Source: Peribacillus alkalitolerans
GTDB lineage: Bacteria; Bacillota; Bacilli; Bacillales; DSM-1321
Assembly: GCF_010882125.1 (NCBI RefSeq)
Contig: NZ_JAAGVZ010000005.1
Coordinates: forward strand, 124,001-188,000
DNA length: 64,000 bases
Direction: 5' to 3'
Under the pieces are notes generated by a model. It made no database searches. It was given only the letters and a program-made list of their open reading frames with translations, and was not told the origin of the DNA. Numbering within the stretch: position 1 is the stretch's first letter; every line of letters begins with the position of its first letter. Below are positions 27,466 through 37,024 of the stretch, piece after piece. The translations under genes were made by a program, and so were the position numbers.

Positions 27466-28512
27466 TTATTTAGTCACATCCAAGATATTGACTAAGTCTT
27501 CCATTTCAGCTTTCTTTGTCCTAGACATCAACGAATCAACGGCTGCCTTTACGGGTTCGCCATTAAATAACACACCATACAATGCTTCTGTAATCGGCAT
27601 TTTCACTTCATATTTCTGAGCTAACTGGTAAGCTGCTTTAGTAGTACGGACGCCCTCGACAACCATTCCCATATTTTCAAGCACTTCATCAAGTCTTTGC
27701 CCTTGTCCCAACATGTTTCCAGCTCTCCAATTTCGAGAGTGCACACTAGTGCAGGTAACAATTAAGTCACCTATACCCGTTAATCCTGAAAAGGTAAGTG
27801 GGTTTGCCCCCATAGTTGTACCAAGGCGAGCAATCTCGGCTAATCCTCTTGTAATTAGTGCTGCTTTGGCATTATCACCATAACCAAGGCCATCCGTAAT
27901 TCCAGCAGCAAGAGCAATAATATTCTTCAATGCTCCCCCAATTTCAACCCCAATTACATCAGCATTCGTGTACACACGGAAATTCGTGTTCATGAACAGA
28001 TCTTGAATGACTTCCGCTGCGTTCATATTTGTTGAAGAAACCGTAACAGTGGTAGGGTGTCGCAAACTTACTTCCTCAGCATGGCTTGGCCCAGATAAGA
28101 CTACAACATCTTTTAATAGTTCAGATGGCATTTCTTCTTCAATCATTTCTGAAATGCGAAGGAGTGTATCTGGTTCGATCCCTTTGCTCACATGGACGAC
28201 AACAATAGGATGTGAAATAACTTCCGAAATGGAGGAAAGTACCTCACGAATCGCTTTTGTAGGTACAGCAAGAATTACATTCTCCACTCCATCTAGAGCT
28301 TTCTCTAATGAATCATAGCCAATGATTGAAACAGGCAATTCAATTTCAGGTAAATATTTTTTATTTGTATGATATGTGTTTATTTCTTCAATTTGGCTTG
28401 CGTTATGCCCCCATAAGCGGACATCATGGCCGTTGTCAGCGAGAACCATTGCAAGAGCTGTCCCCCAGCTTCCTGCACCAATTACTGCGACTTTTTCACG
28501 ACTATGAACCAT
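27466..28512 (-). CDS. gpsA: Glycerol-3-phosphate dehydrogenase [NAD(P)+]
   Basis: Reduces dihydroxyacetone phosphate to sn-glycerol 3-phosphate for phospholipid synthesis. The 348 residues carry the nucleotide fold [21 protein letters not shown] (about 8-28), the catalytic lysine region [14 protein letters not shown] (about 188-201) and the substrate-binding [21 protein letters not shown] (about 244-264). It lies 15 bp after der on the same strand, as in B. subtilis. PlsC, which uses its product downstream, is also in this window. Confidence 0.97.
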   Translation of the reverse strand: MVHSREKVAVIGAGSWGTALAMVLADNGHDVRLWGHNASQIEEINTYHTNKKYLPEIELPVSIIGYDSLEKALDGVENVILAVPTKAIREVLSSISEVISHPIVVVHVSKGIEPDTLLRISEMIEEEMPSELLKDVVVLSGPSHAEEVSLRHPTTVTVSSTNMNAAEVIQDLFMNTNFRVYTNADVIGVEIGGALKNIIALAAGITDGLGYGDNAKAALITRGLAEIARLGTTMGANPLTFSGLTGIGDLIVTCTSVHSRNWRAGNMLGQGQRLDEVLENMGMVVEGVRTTKAAYQLAQKYEVKMPITEALYGVLFNGEPVKAAVDSLMSRTKKAEMEDLVNILDVTK

Positions 28513-28527
28513 ATCATCACAACCTTT

Positions 28528-29838
28528 TTATTTTCTTTGTCTTGCGAATATCCTTATCGGTGTGCCTTCAAATCCGAATGCATCACGAATTCTATTCGTT
28601 AAAAATCTCTCATATGAGAAATGAAGTAGTTCCGGTTCATTTACAAAGACGACAAATGTTGGTGGTTTGACCGCAACCTGTGTCGTATAGAAAATCTTCA
28701 ATCTCTGACCTTTATGTGTTGGAGTTGGGTTCATTGCTACAGCATCAGTGATGACTTCATTTAATACATTGGTTGGAACACGCATTGAATGATTTTCACT
28801 TACAGTATCTATTACAGGAATTAACGTATGTGTCCTTTTTCTAGTTTTAGCTGAAAGGAAAACAACTGGTGCATAATCTAAGAACAAGAAATGCTCACGA
28901 ATATTTTTCTCAAAATCGCGCATTGTATTTTCATCTTTTTCAACCGCATCCCATTTATTCACAACAATGATGACAGCTCTACCAGATTCATGTGCATAAC
29001 CAGCAATTTTTTTATCTTGTTCCCGAATGCCTTCTTCTGCATTAAGGACGACAAGGACTACATCTGATCTTTCAATTGCACGCAAAGCACGTAATACGCT
29101 ATATTTTTCTGTACTTTCGTATACTTTTCCTTTTTTCCTCATCCCTGCTGTATCAATAATGACATACTTTTGTCCATTATACGTGTAAGGAGAGTCAATA
29201 GCATCACGAGTAGTACCTTCAATGTCACTAACAATTACTCGATCTTCCCCTAAAAGAGCATTTACAAGAGAGGATTTCCCTACATTCGGTCTACCTATTA
29301 AGCTAAACTTCGTAACATCATCATCATAATCCGAACCATTGTAATTCGGGAAATGCTTAGCTACTTCATCTAAAAGATCCCCTAAACCAAGACCATGTGT
29401 ACCCGAAATCGGGAACGGTTCACCGAAGCCTAAGGAATAAAAATCATATACTTGGTCCCTCATCTCAGGATTGTCCACTTTATTGACTGCAAGAACCACT
29501 GGTTTTTTCGTTTTGTATAGAATTTTAGCTACTTCTTCATCTGCAGAAGTAACCCCTTCTCGACCATTCGTCATTAAAATGATGACATCAGCCTCATCAA
29601 TGGCAATCTCTGCTTGTTGACGAATCTGCTCCAAAAACGGCTCGTCACCGATATCAATTCCGCCTGTATCAATTATATTGAAATCGTGAGTCAACCATTC
29701 CCCTGAGCTATAAATTCGATCACGTGTCACTCCTGGAATATCTTCGACAATGGATACTCTTTCTCCTACAATTCTGTTAAAAATGGTGGATTTCCCTACA
29801 TTAGGCCTTCCAACAATTGCAACGACTGGTTTTGGCAT
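28528..29838 (-). CDS. der: Ribosome biogenesis GTPase Der (EngA)
   Basis: Essential GTPase needed for the maturation of the 50S subunit. The 436 residues have two tandem G domains, G1 with [14 protein letters not shown] (about 9-22) and DTGG (about 57-60), G2 with [14 protein letters not shown] (about 182-195), DTAG and NKWD (about 293-296), then a KH-like C-terminal domain. The start at 29838 follows AAAGGGTGAC; the frame to 29880 adds 14 residues without family support. Followed by gpsA after 15 bp. Confidence 0.97.
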   Translation of the reverse strand: MPKPVVAIVGRPNVGKSTIFNRIVGERVSIVEDIPGVTRDRIYSSGEWLTHDFNIIDTGGIDIGDEPFLEQIRQQAEIAIDEADVIILMTNGREGVTSADEEVAKILYKTKKPVVLAVNKVDNPEMRDQVYDFYSLGFGEPFPISGTHGLGLGDLLDEVAKHFPNYNGSDYDDDVTKFSLIGRPNVGKSSLVNALLGEDRVIVSDIEGTTRDAIDSPYTYNGQKYVIIDTAGMRKKGKVYESTEKYSVLRALRAIERSDVVLVVLNAEEGIREQDKKIAGYAHESGRAVIIVVNKWDAVEKDENTMRDFEKNIREHFLFLDYAPVVFLSAKTRKRTHTLIPVIDTVSENHSMRVPTNVLNEVITDAVAMNPTPTHKGQRLKIFYTTQVAVKPPTFVVFVNEPELLHFSYERFLTNRIRDAFGFEGTPIRIFARQRK

Positions 29839-29967
29839 GGAAGTCACCCTTTCTTTTTTATTTTTCAAAAGCAGATTCAATAGGCAAGGCCCAAACTGAC
29901 TTTGAGCCCAAAATGGTACCTCCCGAAAACTGCATGATTTGTTTTGTCCAATTGTATCTTGCTAGCG

Positions 29968-29999
29968 AAAAGAACCCTTCTTGTCCACTAAGAAGGGTA
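29968..29999 (-). terminator. Terminator of the YIEGIA-partner gene
   Basis: ACCCTTCTTAGTGGACAAGAAGGGT forms a hairpin on the minus strand, followed by TCTTTTC. The preceding 110 bp after the stop at 30111 show nothing else. Confidence 0.75.
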
Positions 30000-30110
30000 T
30001 AGCTATCTAATAGTACCAAATTATCCTAACAACAACAATCTTTATCCATTACAAAATGATGACTAAACTAACTCTCTTGCGTCGTAAACCTATCTATTTA
30101 CACTACACAA

Positions 30111-30296
30111 CTAATGTTTTACAATTATTAGCATTTCTTCGCAAAGCATATGGGCTATTCCATCAAGAATTGCTTCTAGATTCGCTGCGAAATGCTCCAT
30201 CTCATCCTTTGATTCGCAATGAAACACATAGCCTCCAAATGGTACTTTTTCAGGTTTCGTAGTGACCACAGCTAAAATACATTTTTCAAGTGCCAT
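30111..30296 (-). CDS. Small capping-complex partner of the YIEGIA protein
   Basis: A 61-residue protein from the ATG at 30296 (MALEKCILAVVTTKPEKVPFG...). The GTG at 30305 would give three more residues, but GGAAGTGG is placed for the ATG. It overlaps the end of the YIEGIA gene by 11 bp. Small acidic proteins of this kind always accompany YIEGIA-family membrane proteins in Bacilli and are annotated as capping-complex subunits; their function is not established. It has no transmembrane span. Confidence 0.72.
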   Translation of the reverse strand: MALEKCILAVVTTKPEKVPFGGYVFHCESKDEMEHFAANLEAILDGIAHMLCEEMLIIVKH

Positions 30297-31191
30297 GAGG
30301 TCCACTTCCCTTCATTTTGCGGTCAGCCGATTCTGACGGCATTCGAATTGCATTCTCTAAAGTAGGAACATTCCCAATGACTCTGATTGCTTGTTCTACA
30401 TCTTTTTCCTGTGGCAATACGAATACTGCGACTCTTCCATCCTCTAAATCCCTTTTTACCAGAGGAATCAAAGACGGTGTCCCTGAATCACGGTACACAC
30501 CCATTGCTGTAGATACATCATGTAGAATTGCTTGTCTTTGGCCTAAATTAGATATTGTAGAACGAACATTGAAGTTTTTCGGTTTTAGGATAAATCCCAT
30601 TCCATGCTCTAGCAATGCTTTCTGTCTATCTGGAAGTCCAATATTCATAATATGAATATTATCAACATACAACCCTGGTCCTTCGAATCGTGGCTTAACG
30701 TATTCAATCTCTACAATGTCTTTAAGATGTGTACCTGTCATGAATTTTTTGCAAATTATAAGTGATAGTAAAAAAGCAACGATTCCGACCCATACATTCC
30801 ATATTAAATATCCCCCTGTGCAAACCAAGGAAGTCATGATTACAAGATAATTCCTACCTTCGAATGCGATGGCAATCCCTTCAATATATGTACTCCCTCT
30901 TTTAACTAGCTCGTACTGGTCCAATTCTGTTAATGTATTACGTTCCATGTTCCTGACTTCCCTAAATTGAGAAGCGGCAAGAGCCAAAAAAGTTATGGCT
31001 GTAAATTCTTCCTCAAAAACAGCTGGGAGAACTATACTACCTAAACCAGCCGCAATGAATCCTATTGCAAGATGTATGACTTTACCATGCAAATAGGTGG
31101 GATATTGGCGATAATCACTTCTAAGCATAAAAATTCTTGCAAGGGTCCCTGTTATGACACCGAAAACGATTGGATAAAAATATTCATTCAC
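30286..31191 (-). CDS. YIEGIA-family membrane protein
   Basis: Polytopic membrane protein of 301 residues. The signature YIEGIAIAFEGRNYLVI lies at about 102-118, beside a basic-charged span. Five or so hydrophobic segments (about 4-20, 40-60, 63-80, 115-160) form the N-terminal half, and the C-terminal ~150 residues are soluble. The start is GTG at 31191, with GAGGTG upstream, 3 bp after the yphA stop. B. subtilis has an equivalent in the der-yphA interval with a reported role linked to sporulation; I do not assign one here. Confidence 0.72.
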   Translation of the reverse strand: MNEYFYPIVFGVITGTLARIFMLRSDYRQYPTYLHGKVIHLAIGFIAAGLGSIVLPAVFEEEFTAITFLALAASQFREVRNMERNTLTELDQYELVKRGSTYIEGIAIAFEGRNYLVIMTSLVCTGGYLIWNVWVGIVAFLLSLIICKKFMTGTHLKDIVEIEYVKPRFEGPGLYVDNIHIMNIGLPDRQKALLEHGMGFILKPKNFNVRSTISNLGQRQAILHDVSTAMGVYRDSGTPSLIPLVKRDLEDGRVAVFVLPQEKDVEQAIRVIGNVPTLENAIRMPSESADRKMKGSGPHGT

Positions 31192-31194
31192 CCG

Positions 31195-31794
31195 CTACAC
31201 CTCTTTCTTCGCTGCAAATCTCGTTTGTGTTATGGCAGTTGCCGATATTTCAAATAGTCTCCAAATCATATTACCTGCACCTACTTTTGCCACTTGGTCC
31301 ATCCAACTGTTAGAAAAGGGGTGGTACGGCAAACCTAGTCTGTAAACCGCCATGAACATGAGCATTTCACCTACAATCATCCCTAACAATAATGAAACAA
31401 TTCGTAATTTCCATTGATACACGAGTATTATGCTCAAGTAGAGTAAAATTATTGTAAGCATCCATGTAGGATCAAATAAAATCCACACAGGATCAATCAT
31501 TGCGAATATCCCAAAGCTTGCTATACATAATCCAATGATTAATGATGAGATGAATAGATGTGAAATTTGTTTTAAATTAAAGGTCCTTGTATGAAGAAAA
31601 AGAATGATTATCAGATAAAGTGCGGCTAGGCTTACATGAATTGATGAAACAGGAATCGGAAATTCATATGGTGATAATATGATTAACACCAACACATGAA
31701 AGATATTTCTATTCCTATTAGAAGAGGAATTATAGAAGAATGTGAGTATCACGAAAATAATCCAAGCAAGCCAAATAAAAAAAATACCTTCCAT
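31195..31794 (-). CDS. yphA: Membrane protein YphA
   Basis: Integral membrane protein of 199 residues with about six predicted spans (starting MEGIFFIWLAWIIFVILTFF) and few charged residues. The ATG at 31794 follows GGAGGAATC; the frame from 31818 (MDVKGGIS) includes that ribosome binding site and is less likely. The 199-residue length equals that of B. subtilis YphA, which lies in the same place. The function is unknown. The YIEGIA gene starts 3 bp after its stop. Confidence 0.78.
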   Translation of the reverse strand: MEGIFFIWLAWIIFVILTFFYNSSSNRNRNIFHVLVLIILSPYEFPIPVSSIHVSLAALYLIIILFLHTRTFNLKQISHLFISSLIIGLCIASFGIFAMIDPVWILFDPTWMLTIILLYLSIILVYQWKLRIVSLLLGMIVGEMLMFMAVYRLGLPYHPFSNSWMDQVAKVGAGNMIWRLFEISATAITQTRFAAKKEV

Positions 31795-31905
31795 CGAGAT
31801 TCCTCCTTTAACATCCATTATGTCTTTTCAAGCGAATGCTTAATCAACTAAGCAGGAATAATCTCTCTTAATCATGGAAAGGTAAGTGCAGGGAGGTGTT
31901 AATGG

Positions 31906-32040
31906 ATGGGTAAGGATAGGCAAGAAAAAAAACTAAGAGAAAGTAAAAGAGTAGAATCCGATCGTGATCAGGCGCTACATTATCCAGGAGCGACTTCACT
32001 TGAAGGTCCGGAAGAAGCGAGAAAACGAAATAAACATTAA
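31906..32040 (+). CDS. ypzI: Small conserved protein YpzI
   Basis: Found by reading: ATG at 31906 to TAA at 32038-32040, 44 residues, opening MGKDRQEKKLRESKRVESDR and containing HYPGATSLEGPEEARKRNKH. It is highly charged, with no membrane span. GGGAGGTG precedes the ATG by 7 bp, and a strong terminator follows. The sequence fits the short conserved Bacillus YpzI family, whose function is unknown. It is on the plus strand, divergent from yphA. Confidence 0.85.
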   Translation: MGKDRQEKKLRESKRVESDRDQALHYPGATSLEGPEEARKRNKH

Positions 32041-32056
32041 AAAATGGCATCATTTT

Positions 32057-32087
32057 AAGACCCGTTGTTCGTTAACAACGGGTCTTT
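32057..32087. terminator. Terminator shared by ypzI and fni (convergent)
   Basis: AAGACCCGTTGTT and AACAACGGGTCTT form a 13-bp stem with a 4-5 base loop, with T-runs possible on both sides, between the converging ypzI and fni genes. Confidence 0.88.
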
Positions 32088-32101
32088 CACTGTAAAGTTC
32101 A

Positions 32102-33157
32102 CTATTTGGAATCATTATTCAATAAATTTCTTTGTTTGGCCCATTCAAGAGAATGTCCTAATAAAACATAAGGGGCAGAATTCAAATCTTCGATCTTCTT
32201 TTTACCTAATGCCACCATCATTAATTTTATGTCTTCTTGGATGTCTTCAATTTGTGATTTTAACGCCTCAAATCCACGCTCTTTGTATACTTTTAATAAT
32301 AAACCAGCCAGTCCAGTTGCTTTGGCACCTAGTGCCAAACTTTTTACAATATCAAGTGAATCTTTAATGCCGCCAGAAGCAATAACTGTAAGATCCTTCC
32401 CAACTGATTTTGCTTCCATTATTGAGCAAACTGTTGATATACCCCACTGGTTAAAGTACGATAAACCTCTATTTCTACGATTATTTTCAATCTTAGCGAA
32501 ATTGGTGCCACCAAACCCTCCGACATCAACAATGGTTACACCTACTGAAGTAAGTTTATCAACTGTTTCCTTGCTCATTCCAAATCCTACTTCTTTTACA
32601 ATAACCGGAACTTCAACAGAATTCACGATTTGTTCAATCCTGGTAAGGGCACCTGCAAAAGATCGATCGCCCTCAGGCATTGTCAATTCCTGAATCACAT
32701 TCAAATGAATTTGCAAAGCATTGGCTTCTATCATTTCTATAGCTAGTTTAGCTTGATCAGCTGTTGCCTCCGCTCCCAAATTCCCAATAATGATTCCTTT
32801 AGGATTCATTTCTCTAACTATCTTATATGTGGATATTTGAGAGGAATCCTTTATTGCGGCCATCTGTGAACCAACAGCCATTCCTATTCCAGTCTCCTTG
32901 GCAACCATAGCAAATGCTCGGTTGATATCTTTTGTTTCTTCACCGCCACCACCAGTCATTGCGTTGATAAAAATTGGCGAACTTAAAGTAAGTTCGCCAA
33001 TTTCAGTAGTTAAATCAATTTCATCAACATTGATATCTGGTAAGCTTTGATGAACAAACATCAGATCATGGAAACCCGCTTTACCCTCTTGCCCAATTGT
33101 AAGGGCATGCTCGATATGATCTAATTTACGTTTTGTCCTAGTCAAGCTCATCACCAT
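32102..33157 (-). CDS. fni: Type 2 isopentenyl-diphosphate delta-isomerase
   Basis: FMN-dependent interconversion of IPP and DMAPP (ypgA in B. subtilis), supplying DMAPP for isoprenoids such as the menaquinone side chain. The 351 residues show NAMTGGGG (about 65-72), IGMAVGSQMAAI (about 92-103), IIGNLGAEA, and the FMN-phosphate region in IASGGIKDSLDIVKSLALGAKATGLAG. It starts within TAATG of the S1 gene (one-base overlap). The first ATG (MVMSLTRTK) or the third codon ATG may be used. Confidence 0.95.
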   Translation of the reverse strand: MVMSLTRTKRKLDHIEHALTIGQEGKAGFHDLMFVHQSLPDINVDEIDLTTEIGELTLSSPIFINAMTGGGGEETKDINRAFAMVAKETGIGMAVGSQMAAIKDSSQISTYKIVREMNPKGIIIGNLGAEATADQAKLAIEMIEANALQIHLNVIQELTMPEGDRSFAGALTRIEQIVNSVEVPVIVKEVGFGMSKETVDKLTSVGVTIVDVGGFGGTNFAKIENNRRNRGLSYFNQWGISTVCSIMEAKSVGKDLTVIASGGIKDSLDIVKSLALGAKATGLAGLLLKVYKERGFEALKSQIEDIQEDIKLMMVALGKKKIEDLNSAPYVLLGHSLEWAKQRNLLNNDSK

Positions 33158-34290
33158 TATTTTAAGTCTTTTAATTTGTCACCTATCATATCACCAAGTT
33201 GAAACCCTTTGTTTTCTTCTGGAAGTTCATAATCCACATGATCAAATGAATCCTTTTCCAGTAATTCCTTGATGCTTAAGGATAGACGTTGCTCTTCTTC
33301 ATTTACGTCAAGAACTTTCACCTTAACAGTTTGCCCTTCTTTTAGTGCTTCATGCGGTGTTGCAATGTGTTTATGGGAAATTTGAGAGATGTGTACAAGT
33401 CCTTCCACTCCTGGCAGAACTTCAACAAAGGCACCAAAAGAAACTAATCTTCTAACGACACCCTCAAGGACTGCTCCTTTTTGTGCTTTTACAGATATTG
33501 AAGCCCATGGTCCAGGAAGAGTTTCCTTGATGGATAATGAAATTCTCTCATTATCTCTATCAACCGATAAGACCTTTACGTTGACTTTATCTCCTTCTTT
33601 GACAACATCAGCAGGTTTATTTACATGTTCATGGGATAATTGAGATACATGGACTAGACCATCCACACCACCAATATCAACAAACGCACCAAAGTCAGTC
33701 AAACGCTGTACAGTCCCTTCAAGAACTTGCCCTACTTGTATATTGCTTAGTAGGTCTTGCTTATGCTTACCCTTTTCTTCTTGAACCACTGCACGATGTG
33801 ATAAAATAAGTCGATTTTTTTCTTTATCAAGTTCCACTATTTTAAATGTCATAGTACGGTCTTTATAATCTGAAAAATCCTCGACAAAATAGTCTTCCAC
33901 TAAAGAAGCAGGTACAAATCCCCTAACTCCAAGGTCGACTACTAAGCCCCCCTTAACGACGTCCTTTACAACCGCCTCGAAAACTTCCTGAGACTCAAAA
34001 CTTCTTTCAAGCTCATCCCATGCTTTTAATGCATCGACTTTGCGTTTTGAAAGGATTAAGTTTTCTTCTTCAACTTTGATGACTTCAAGCTCTAATTCGT
34101 CACCTTCATTAACTGCATCAGTAGCTTTTTCGATATGAAGACTGGATAATTCACTAATAGGAATAATACCATCGGACTTACTGTTTTCTACATCGACAAT
34201 GACTTGCTTCTCTTCTACCTTGATTACCTTTGCTTTCACTTTGTCGCCAACACCAAAATTGTTCACTTCAAACTGTTGTTCCTCTGTCAT
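33157..34290 (-). CDS. ypfD: S1 RNA-binding-domain protein (30S ribosomal protein S1 homologue)
   Basis: RNA-binding protein of 377 residues with four S1 domains (about 13-80, 98-165, 183-253 and 268-340). Each has the pattern GxVVxLxxFGAFV (DLGVRGFVP; LTDFGAFVDIGGVDGLVHVSQLS; LVSFGAFVEVLPGVEGLVHISQIS). Unlike E. coli S1 (six domains), four is the Bacillus form, and it is not essential for translation there. It is the homologue of YpfD/RpsA. It lies between plsC and fni and is coupled to fni by a one-base overlap. Long promoter-sized spacer upstream (146 bp). Confidence 0.93.
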   Translation of the reverse strand: MTEEQQFEVNNFGVGDKVKAKVIKVEEKQVIVDVENSKSDGIIPISELSSLHIEKATDAVNEGDELELEVIKVEEENLILSKRKVDALKAWDELERSFESQEVFEAVVKDVVKGGLVVDLGVRGFVPASLVEDYFVEDFSDYKDRTMTFKIVELDKEKNRLILSHRAVVQEEKGKHKQDLLSNIQVGQVLEGTVQRLTDFGAFVDIGGVDGLVHVSQLSHEHVNKPADVVKEGDKVNVKVLSVDRDNERISLSIKETLPGPWASISVKAQKGAVLEGVVRRLVSFGAFVEVLPGVEGLVHISQISHKHIATPHEALKEGQTVKVKVLDVNEEEQRLSLSIKELLEKDSFDHVDYELPEENKGFQLGDMIGDKLKDLK

Positions 34291-34436
34291 ATGTACTCCT
34301 CCTTATCCCATGTCTGCTTAGCAGCGTATACTATTTCATCGTTTTGGTTACATTAAAGTCACCATTGTTTGAATAAATAGAAATATTCTTATTAAATAAA
34401 TTCTAACAAAAAGCGAAATTTGTCAAGTAAAGTGGC

Positions 34437-35027
34437 TTATCTATGCTGATTGATTAGGTCACCGATTTTCCCCATAATTAAATCGGTAGCTTGTTCAGCA
34501 TTTAATTTCTCACCTTGATATTCTTTTACATTTATCGGTTCCCCATATACGACTTTAAGTTTTTTGAAAGCCTTATATGGACCTATGATTGCACAAGGGA
34601 CCACCAAAGCATCTGACCTTAAAGCAAAGAAACCTGCCCCAGCCAGACCTTTACCTATCTCACCAGTTTTGTTTCTAGTTCCTTCAGGAAACAACCCTAA
34701 TACATTCCCATCTTTTAAAACTTGTAAACCTCTTCTTAGTGCTTCCCTATCACTCATTCCTCTTTTAACAGGGAATGCAAGGATTCCTGGTAGTAATTGT
34801 TTTAGAATGGGTAGATTAAATAATTCTTCTTTAGCCATAAAATGAACATCACGAGGGGCTGTAATTCCAACCACTGGTGGATCTAGATTATCGATGTGAT
34901 TTGCACAAAGAAGAACTCCCCCTTCTTTTGGGAAGTTTTCTTTGCCAATGACTTCAATGCGATAGGTTGGATATAACGCCATACCCACAACTGTTTTTGC
35001 AAATTTATATAAACTCACCGTCATCAA
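34437..35027 (-). CDS. plsC: 1-acyl-sn-glycerol-3-phosphate acyltransferase (PlsC family)
   Basis: Acylates lysophosphatidic acid to phosphatidic acid at the membrane. The 196 residues have the acyltransferase motifs ANHIDNLDP (HX4D, about 40-48), [16 protein letters not shown] (about 84-99), and [16 protein letters not shown] (about 111-126). The start overlaps the cmk stop by an ATGA-type 4-bp overlap (35024-35027). Several Bacilli, but not B. subtilis 168, have a plsC directly after cmk. Confidence 0.93.
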   Translation of the reverse strand: MMTVSLYKFAKTVVGMALYPTYRIEVIGKENFPKEGGVLLCANHIDNLDPPVVGITAPRDVHFMAKEELFNLPILKQLLPGILAFPVKRGMSDREALRRGLQVLKDGNVLGLFPEGTRNKTGEIGKGLAGAGFFALRSDALVVPCAIIGPYKAFKKLKVVYGEPINVKEYQGEKLNAEQATDLIMGKIGDLINQHR

Positions 35028-35695
35028 GCCCTTTCTTTAATTAAAGAGATAATACGATCTGCCACTTGATGAATATTCAATGAAGTTGTGTCGATTTCAA
35101 TGGCGTCATCTGCTTTTTTCAATGGAGCGAATTCCCGTTCAGAATCATACTTGTCACGAGCGGCAATTTCCAACTTTAATTGACTAAGATCCGATGTAAA
35201 ACCTTTTGCTACATTTTCCTGATGCCTTCTTTGTGCACGTTCATCGACACTAGCAATCATAAAAATTTTCAACTCAGCATGCGGGAGGACATAAGTACCG
35301 ATATCTCTACCGTCCATGACAACTCCTCCATTTTTCCCTAGCTCCTGTTGCAATTTAACCATTTCTTTTCTCACTTGTTCATGCTTTGAAACGGCTGAAA
35401 CAGATGAAGTCACTTCCTGAGTCCTGATTTTTTCAGTTACTTCCTTTCCATCAAGGAAAACAAGTTGTCCTTTATCACTAGGCTTTAATTCAATCACACT
35501 ATTCAATAACAAATCATGTAACTTATTTTCATCTTCTATATCGACGTTATTTTTTAACGCCTTATAAGTTAATGCCCTGTACATGGCACCAGTATCTACA
35601 TAAATATAAGAGAATGCTTCGGCAACAATTTTAGCTACCGTACTTTTACCAGCAGCCGCTGGTCCATCAATCGCAACTGATATTTGTTTAATCAT
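35024..35695 (-). CDS. cmk: (d)CMP kinase
   Basis: Phosphorylates CMP and dCMP. The 223 residues open with the P-loop [20 protein letters not shown] (about 7-26), then [12 protein letters not shown] (about 34-45), and [19 protein letters not shown] (about 125-143). Overlaps plsC by 4 bp. The order ypfD-cmk matches B. subtilis, with plsC as an extra gene. Confidence 0.96.
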   Translation of the reverse strand: MIKQISVAIDGPAAAGKSTVAKIVAEAFSYIYVDTGAMYRALTYKALKNNVDIEDENKLHDLLLNSVIELKPSDKGQLVFLDGKEVTEKIRTQEVTSSVSAVSKHEQVRKEMVKLQQELGKNGGVVMDGRDIGTYVLPHAELKIFMIASVDERAQRRHQENVAKGFTSDLSQLKLEIAARDKYDSEREFAPLKKADDAIEIDTTSLNIHQVADRIISLIKERA

Positions 35696-35804
35696 AATTC
35701 CTCCTGAACTGCCTTATGCAAATTACAAATTACTTTTCTATTTTATCATAAACATAGATTTAATTATGCACGAAAGCTTATATTTGATTTCTATTAAAAA
35801 TGAC

Positions 35805-35833
35805 AAAAGCCTCCTTCAAATCTGGAGGCTTTT
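35805..35833. terminator. Terminator after ypfB
   Basis: AAAAGCCTCC-TTCAAATC-GGAGGCTTTT pairs to a symmetric hairpin that would work on either strand. It is 125 bp after the ypfB stop and 110 bp upstream of cmk. Confidence 0.75.
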
Positions 35834-35922
35834 CATGAAATAATAATCTCTATTATCCTTCTATATTTTCCTATTAGGGATGGGAGTAGCAAGAAGGGAC
35901 CTACCTATAACATCATGGCAAT

Positions 35923-35946
35923 ACCAGGGGGCTATAGTGCCCCGGT
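35923..35946. other. GC-rich hairpin just after ypfB
   Basis: On the minus strand ACC-GGGGC-ACTATA-GCCCC-(CT)-GGT folds as a strong stem of 8 bp with one bulge, 14 bp after the ypfB stop. It has no T-run, so a terminator is unlikely; it may protect or process mRNA. Confidence 0.4.
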
Positions 35947-35959
35947 AACATGTGACTTT

Positions 35960-36136
35960 TTAATTACCTATCGTTTCTAATACATTTGTGTAATTATCTT
36001 TATTTACTCCCTCATATTGAGCAAGTTTTTTTAATTCCAGGAAAGAGTCTTCTTTATGGAAAAATAATTGAAAAAAAAGTAAGAATACGAATTGGATGAC
36101 AATAAGTTTTATAAGGATTCTTTCAAATGTCTTCAA
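35960..36136 (-). CDS. ypfB: DUF5359-like small membrane protein YpfB
   Basis: Short membrane protein, probably 58 residues from a TTG at 36136: (M)KTFERILIKLIVIQFVFLLF..., one hydrophobic span followed by YEGVNKDN. GTGGTGG, 5-6 bp upstream, supports this TTG. The open frame extends to 36235 and would overlap ypfA, but the extra residues (MNDNWKCVIKDY...) are not hydrophobic or conserved-looking. Matches YpfB of B. subtilis in size, in the ERILIK opening and in position next to ypfA. Function unknown. Confidence 0.65.
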   Translation of the reverse strand: MKTFERILIKLIVIQFVFLLFFQLFFHKEDSFLELKKLAQYEGVNKDNYTNVLETIGN

Positions 36137-36197
36137 AGATACCACCACTTGTTTTTCTATAAGTATAGACAGATTTGAAAGTTTGCATTCATTACAT

Positions 36198-36854
36198 CTA
36201 TAATCCTTTATTACGCATTTCCAATTGTCGTTCAAACACGAAACGAATCACTAATTGTCTATCTGATTGACTAAGGTCTTCAAACTGAATTGAAACACGA
36301 TTGAACTTCGAATCATCTACTTCTATGACTCTAATAATCTTGCATTTTATTTGAAGATAATGAATCTCACCTGATTTAAGCGGCAAAGAAAGCCATACCT
36401 GTATGTGGGTGGATGGAATGAGGTTTATTCTTTTATGAACCATGACGGCCGCCCCACCTGCACTAATATCATCAGTAACCGCGAGAAAAGGCTGGAATTC
36501 AAACTTCATTGGATGAATGGCAACATCAACCGAAGCGTCGACACGCACAAATTGGCGTCTTTGAATTTTCACAAAAAGATCCTCTGGTGGCTTTCTTAAT
36601 TGCACAAGGGGAAGTTCTCCTTTTTTCCTTCCTAATACCTCAGTATCAAAAATGTAAACAGATTGATCTGCGCCAATATATGTACATTTTAACTGTGTTC
36701 CATCCGTCATGAAGACTGTACGATTGGTAGAAAGATTCACAGGATAATCTACATAAAAATAATCGCCAGAGAGTTCTTGTATTTTTGATTTATACTTTTC
36801 TGGTTGTAATGAGAATTTTGGTTCAAGTATGAGAGTTTCTCCTATTTTTATCAT
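36198..36854 (-). CDS. ypfA: PilZ-domain c-di-GMP receptor (YpfA/MotI type)
   Basis: Binds cyclic di-GMP and in B. subtilis halts the flagellar motor by binding MotA. The 218 residues have an N-terminal YcgR-like domain (about 1-85) and a C-terminal PilZ domain with the ligand motifs RRQFVR (about 97-102) and DDISAGG (about 132-138), which fit RxxxR and D/NxSxxG. The start is ATG at 36854 after GTGGAGATT; the frame to 36908 adds 18 residues that are less likely. It precedes ypfB and is 116 bp from ypeB. Confidence 0.9.
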   Translation of the reverse strand: MIKIGETLILEPKFSLQPEKYKSKIQELSGDYFYVDYPVNLSTNRTVFMTDGTQLKCTYIGADQSVYIFDTEVLGRKKGELPLVQLRKPPEDLFVKIQRRQFVRVDASVDVAIHPMKFEFQPFLAVTDDISAGGAAVMVHKRINLIPSTHIQVWLSLPLKSGEIHYLQIKCKIIRVIEVDDSKFNRVSIQFEDLSQSDRQLVIRFVFERQLEMRNKGL

Positions 36855-36938
36855 AATCTCCACACTTCCGGACGTTTTTTCAAGTTGATTTAAGAAAAGC
36901 GGAGGCACCCGCTCAAGGGAATGTATTTAATGCAATAT

Positions 36939-36972
36939 AAAAAGGAAAAGCATTAAATTGCCTTTCCTTTTA
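36939..36972 (-). terminator. Terminator of ypeB
   Basis: AAAAGGAAAGGC and GCTTTTCCTTTTT pair on the minus strand with a T-rich end, 53 bp after the ypeB stop. Confidence 0.75.
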
Positions 36973-37024
36973 CTATAGCATATTTTCAATAATAATCCTT
37001 AAAATTCCATAAATCTTAAGGAGC

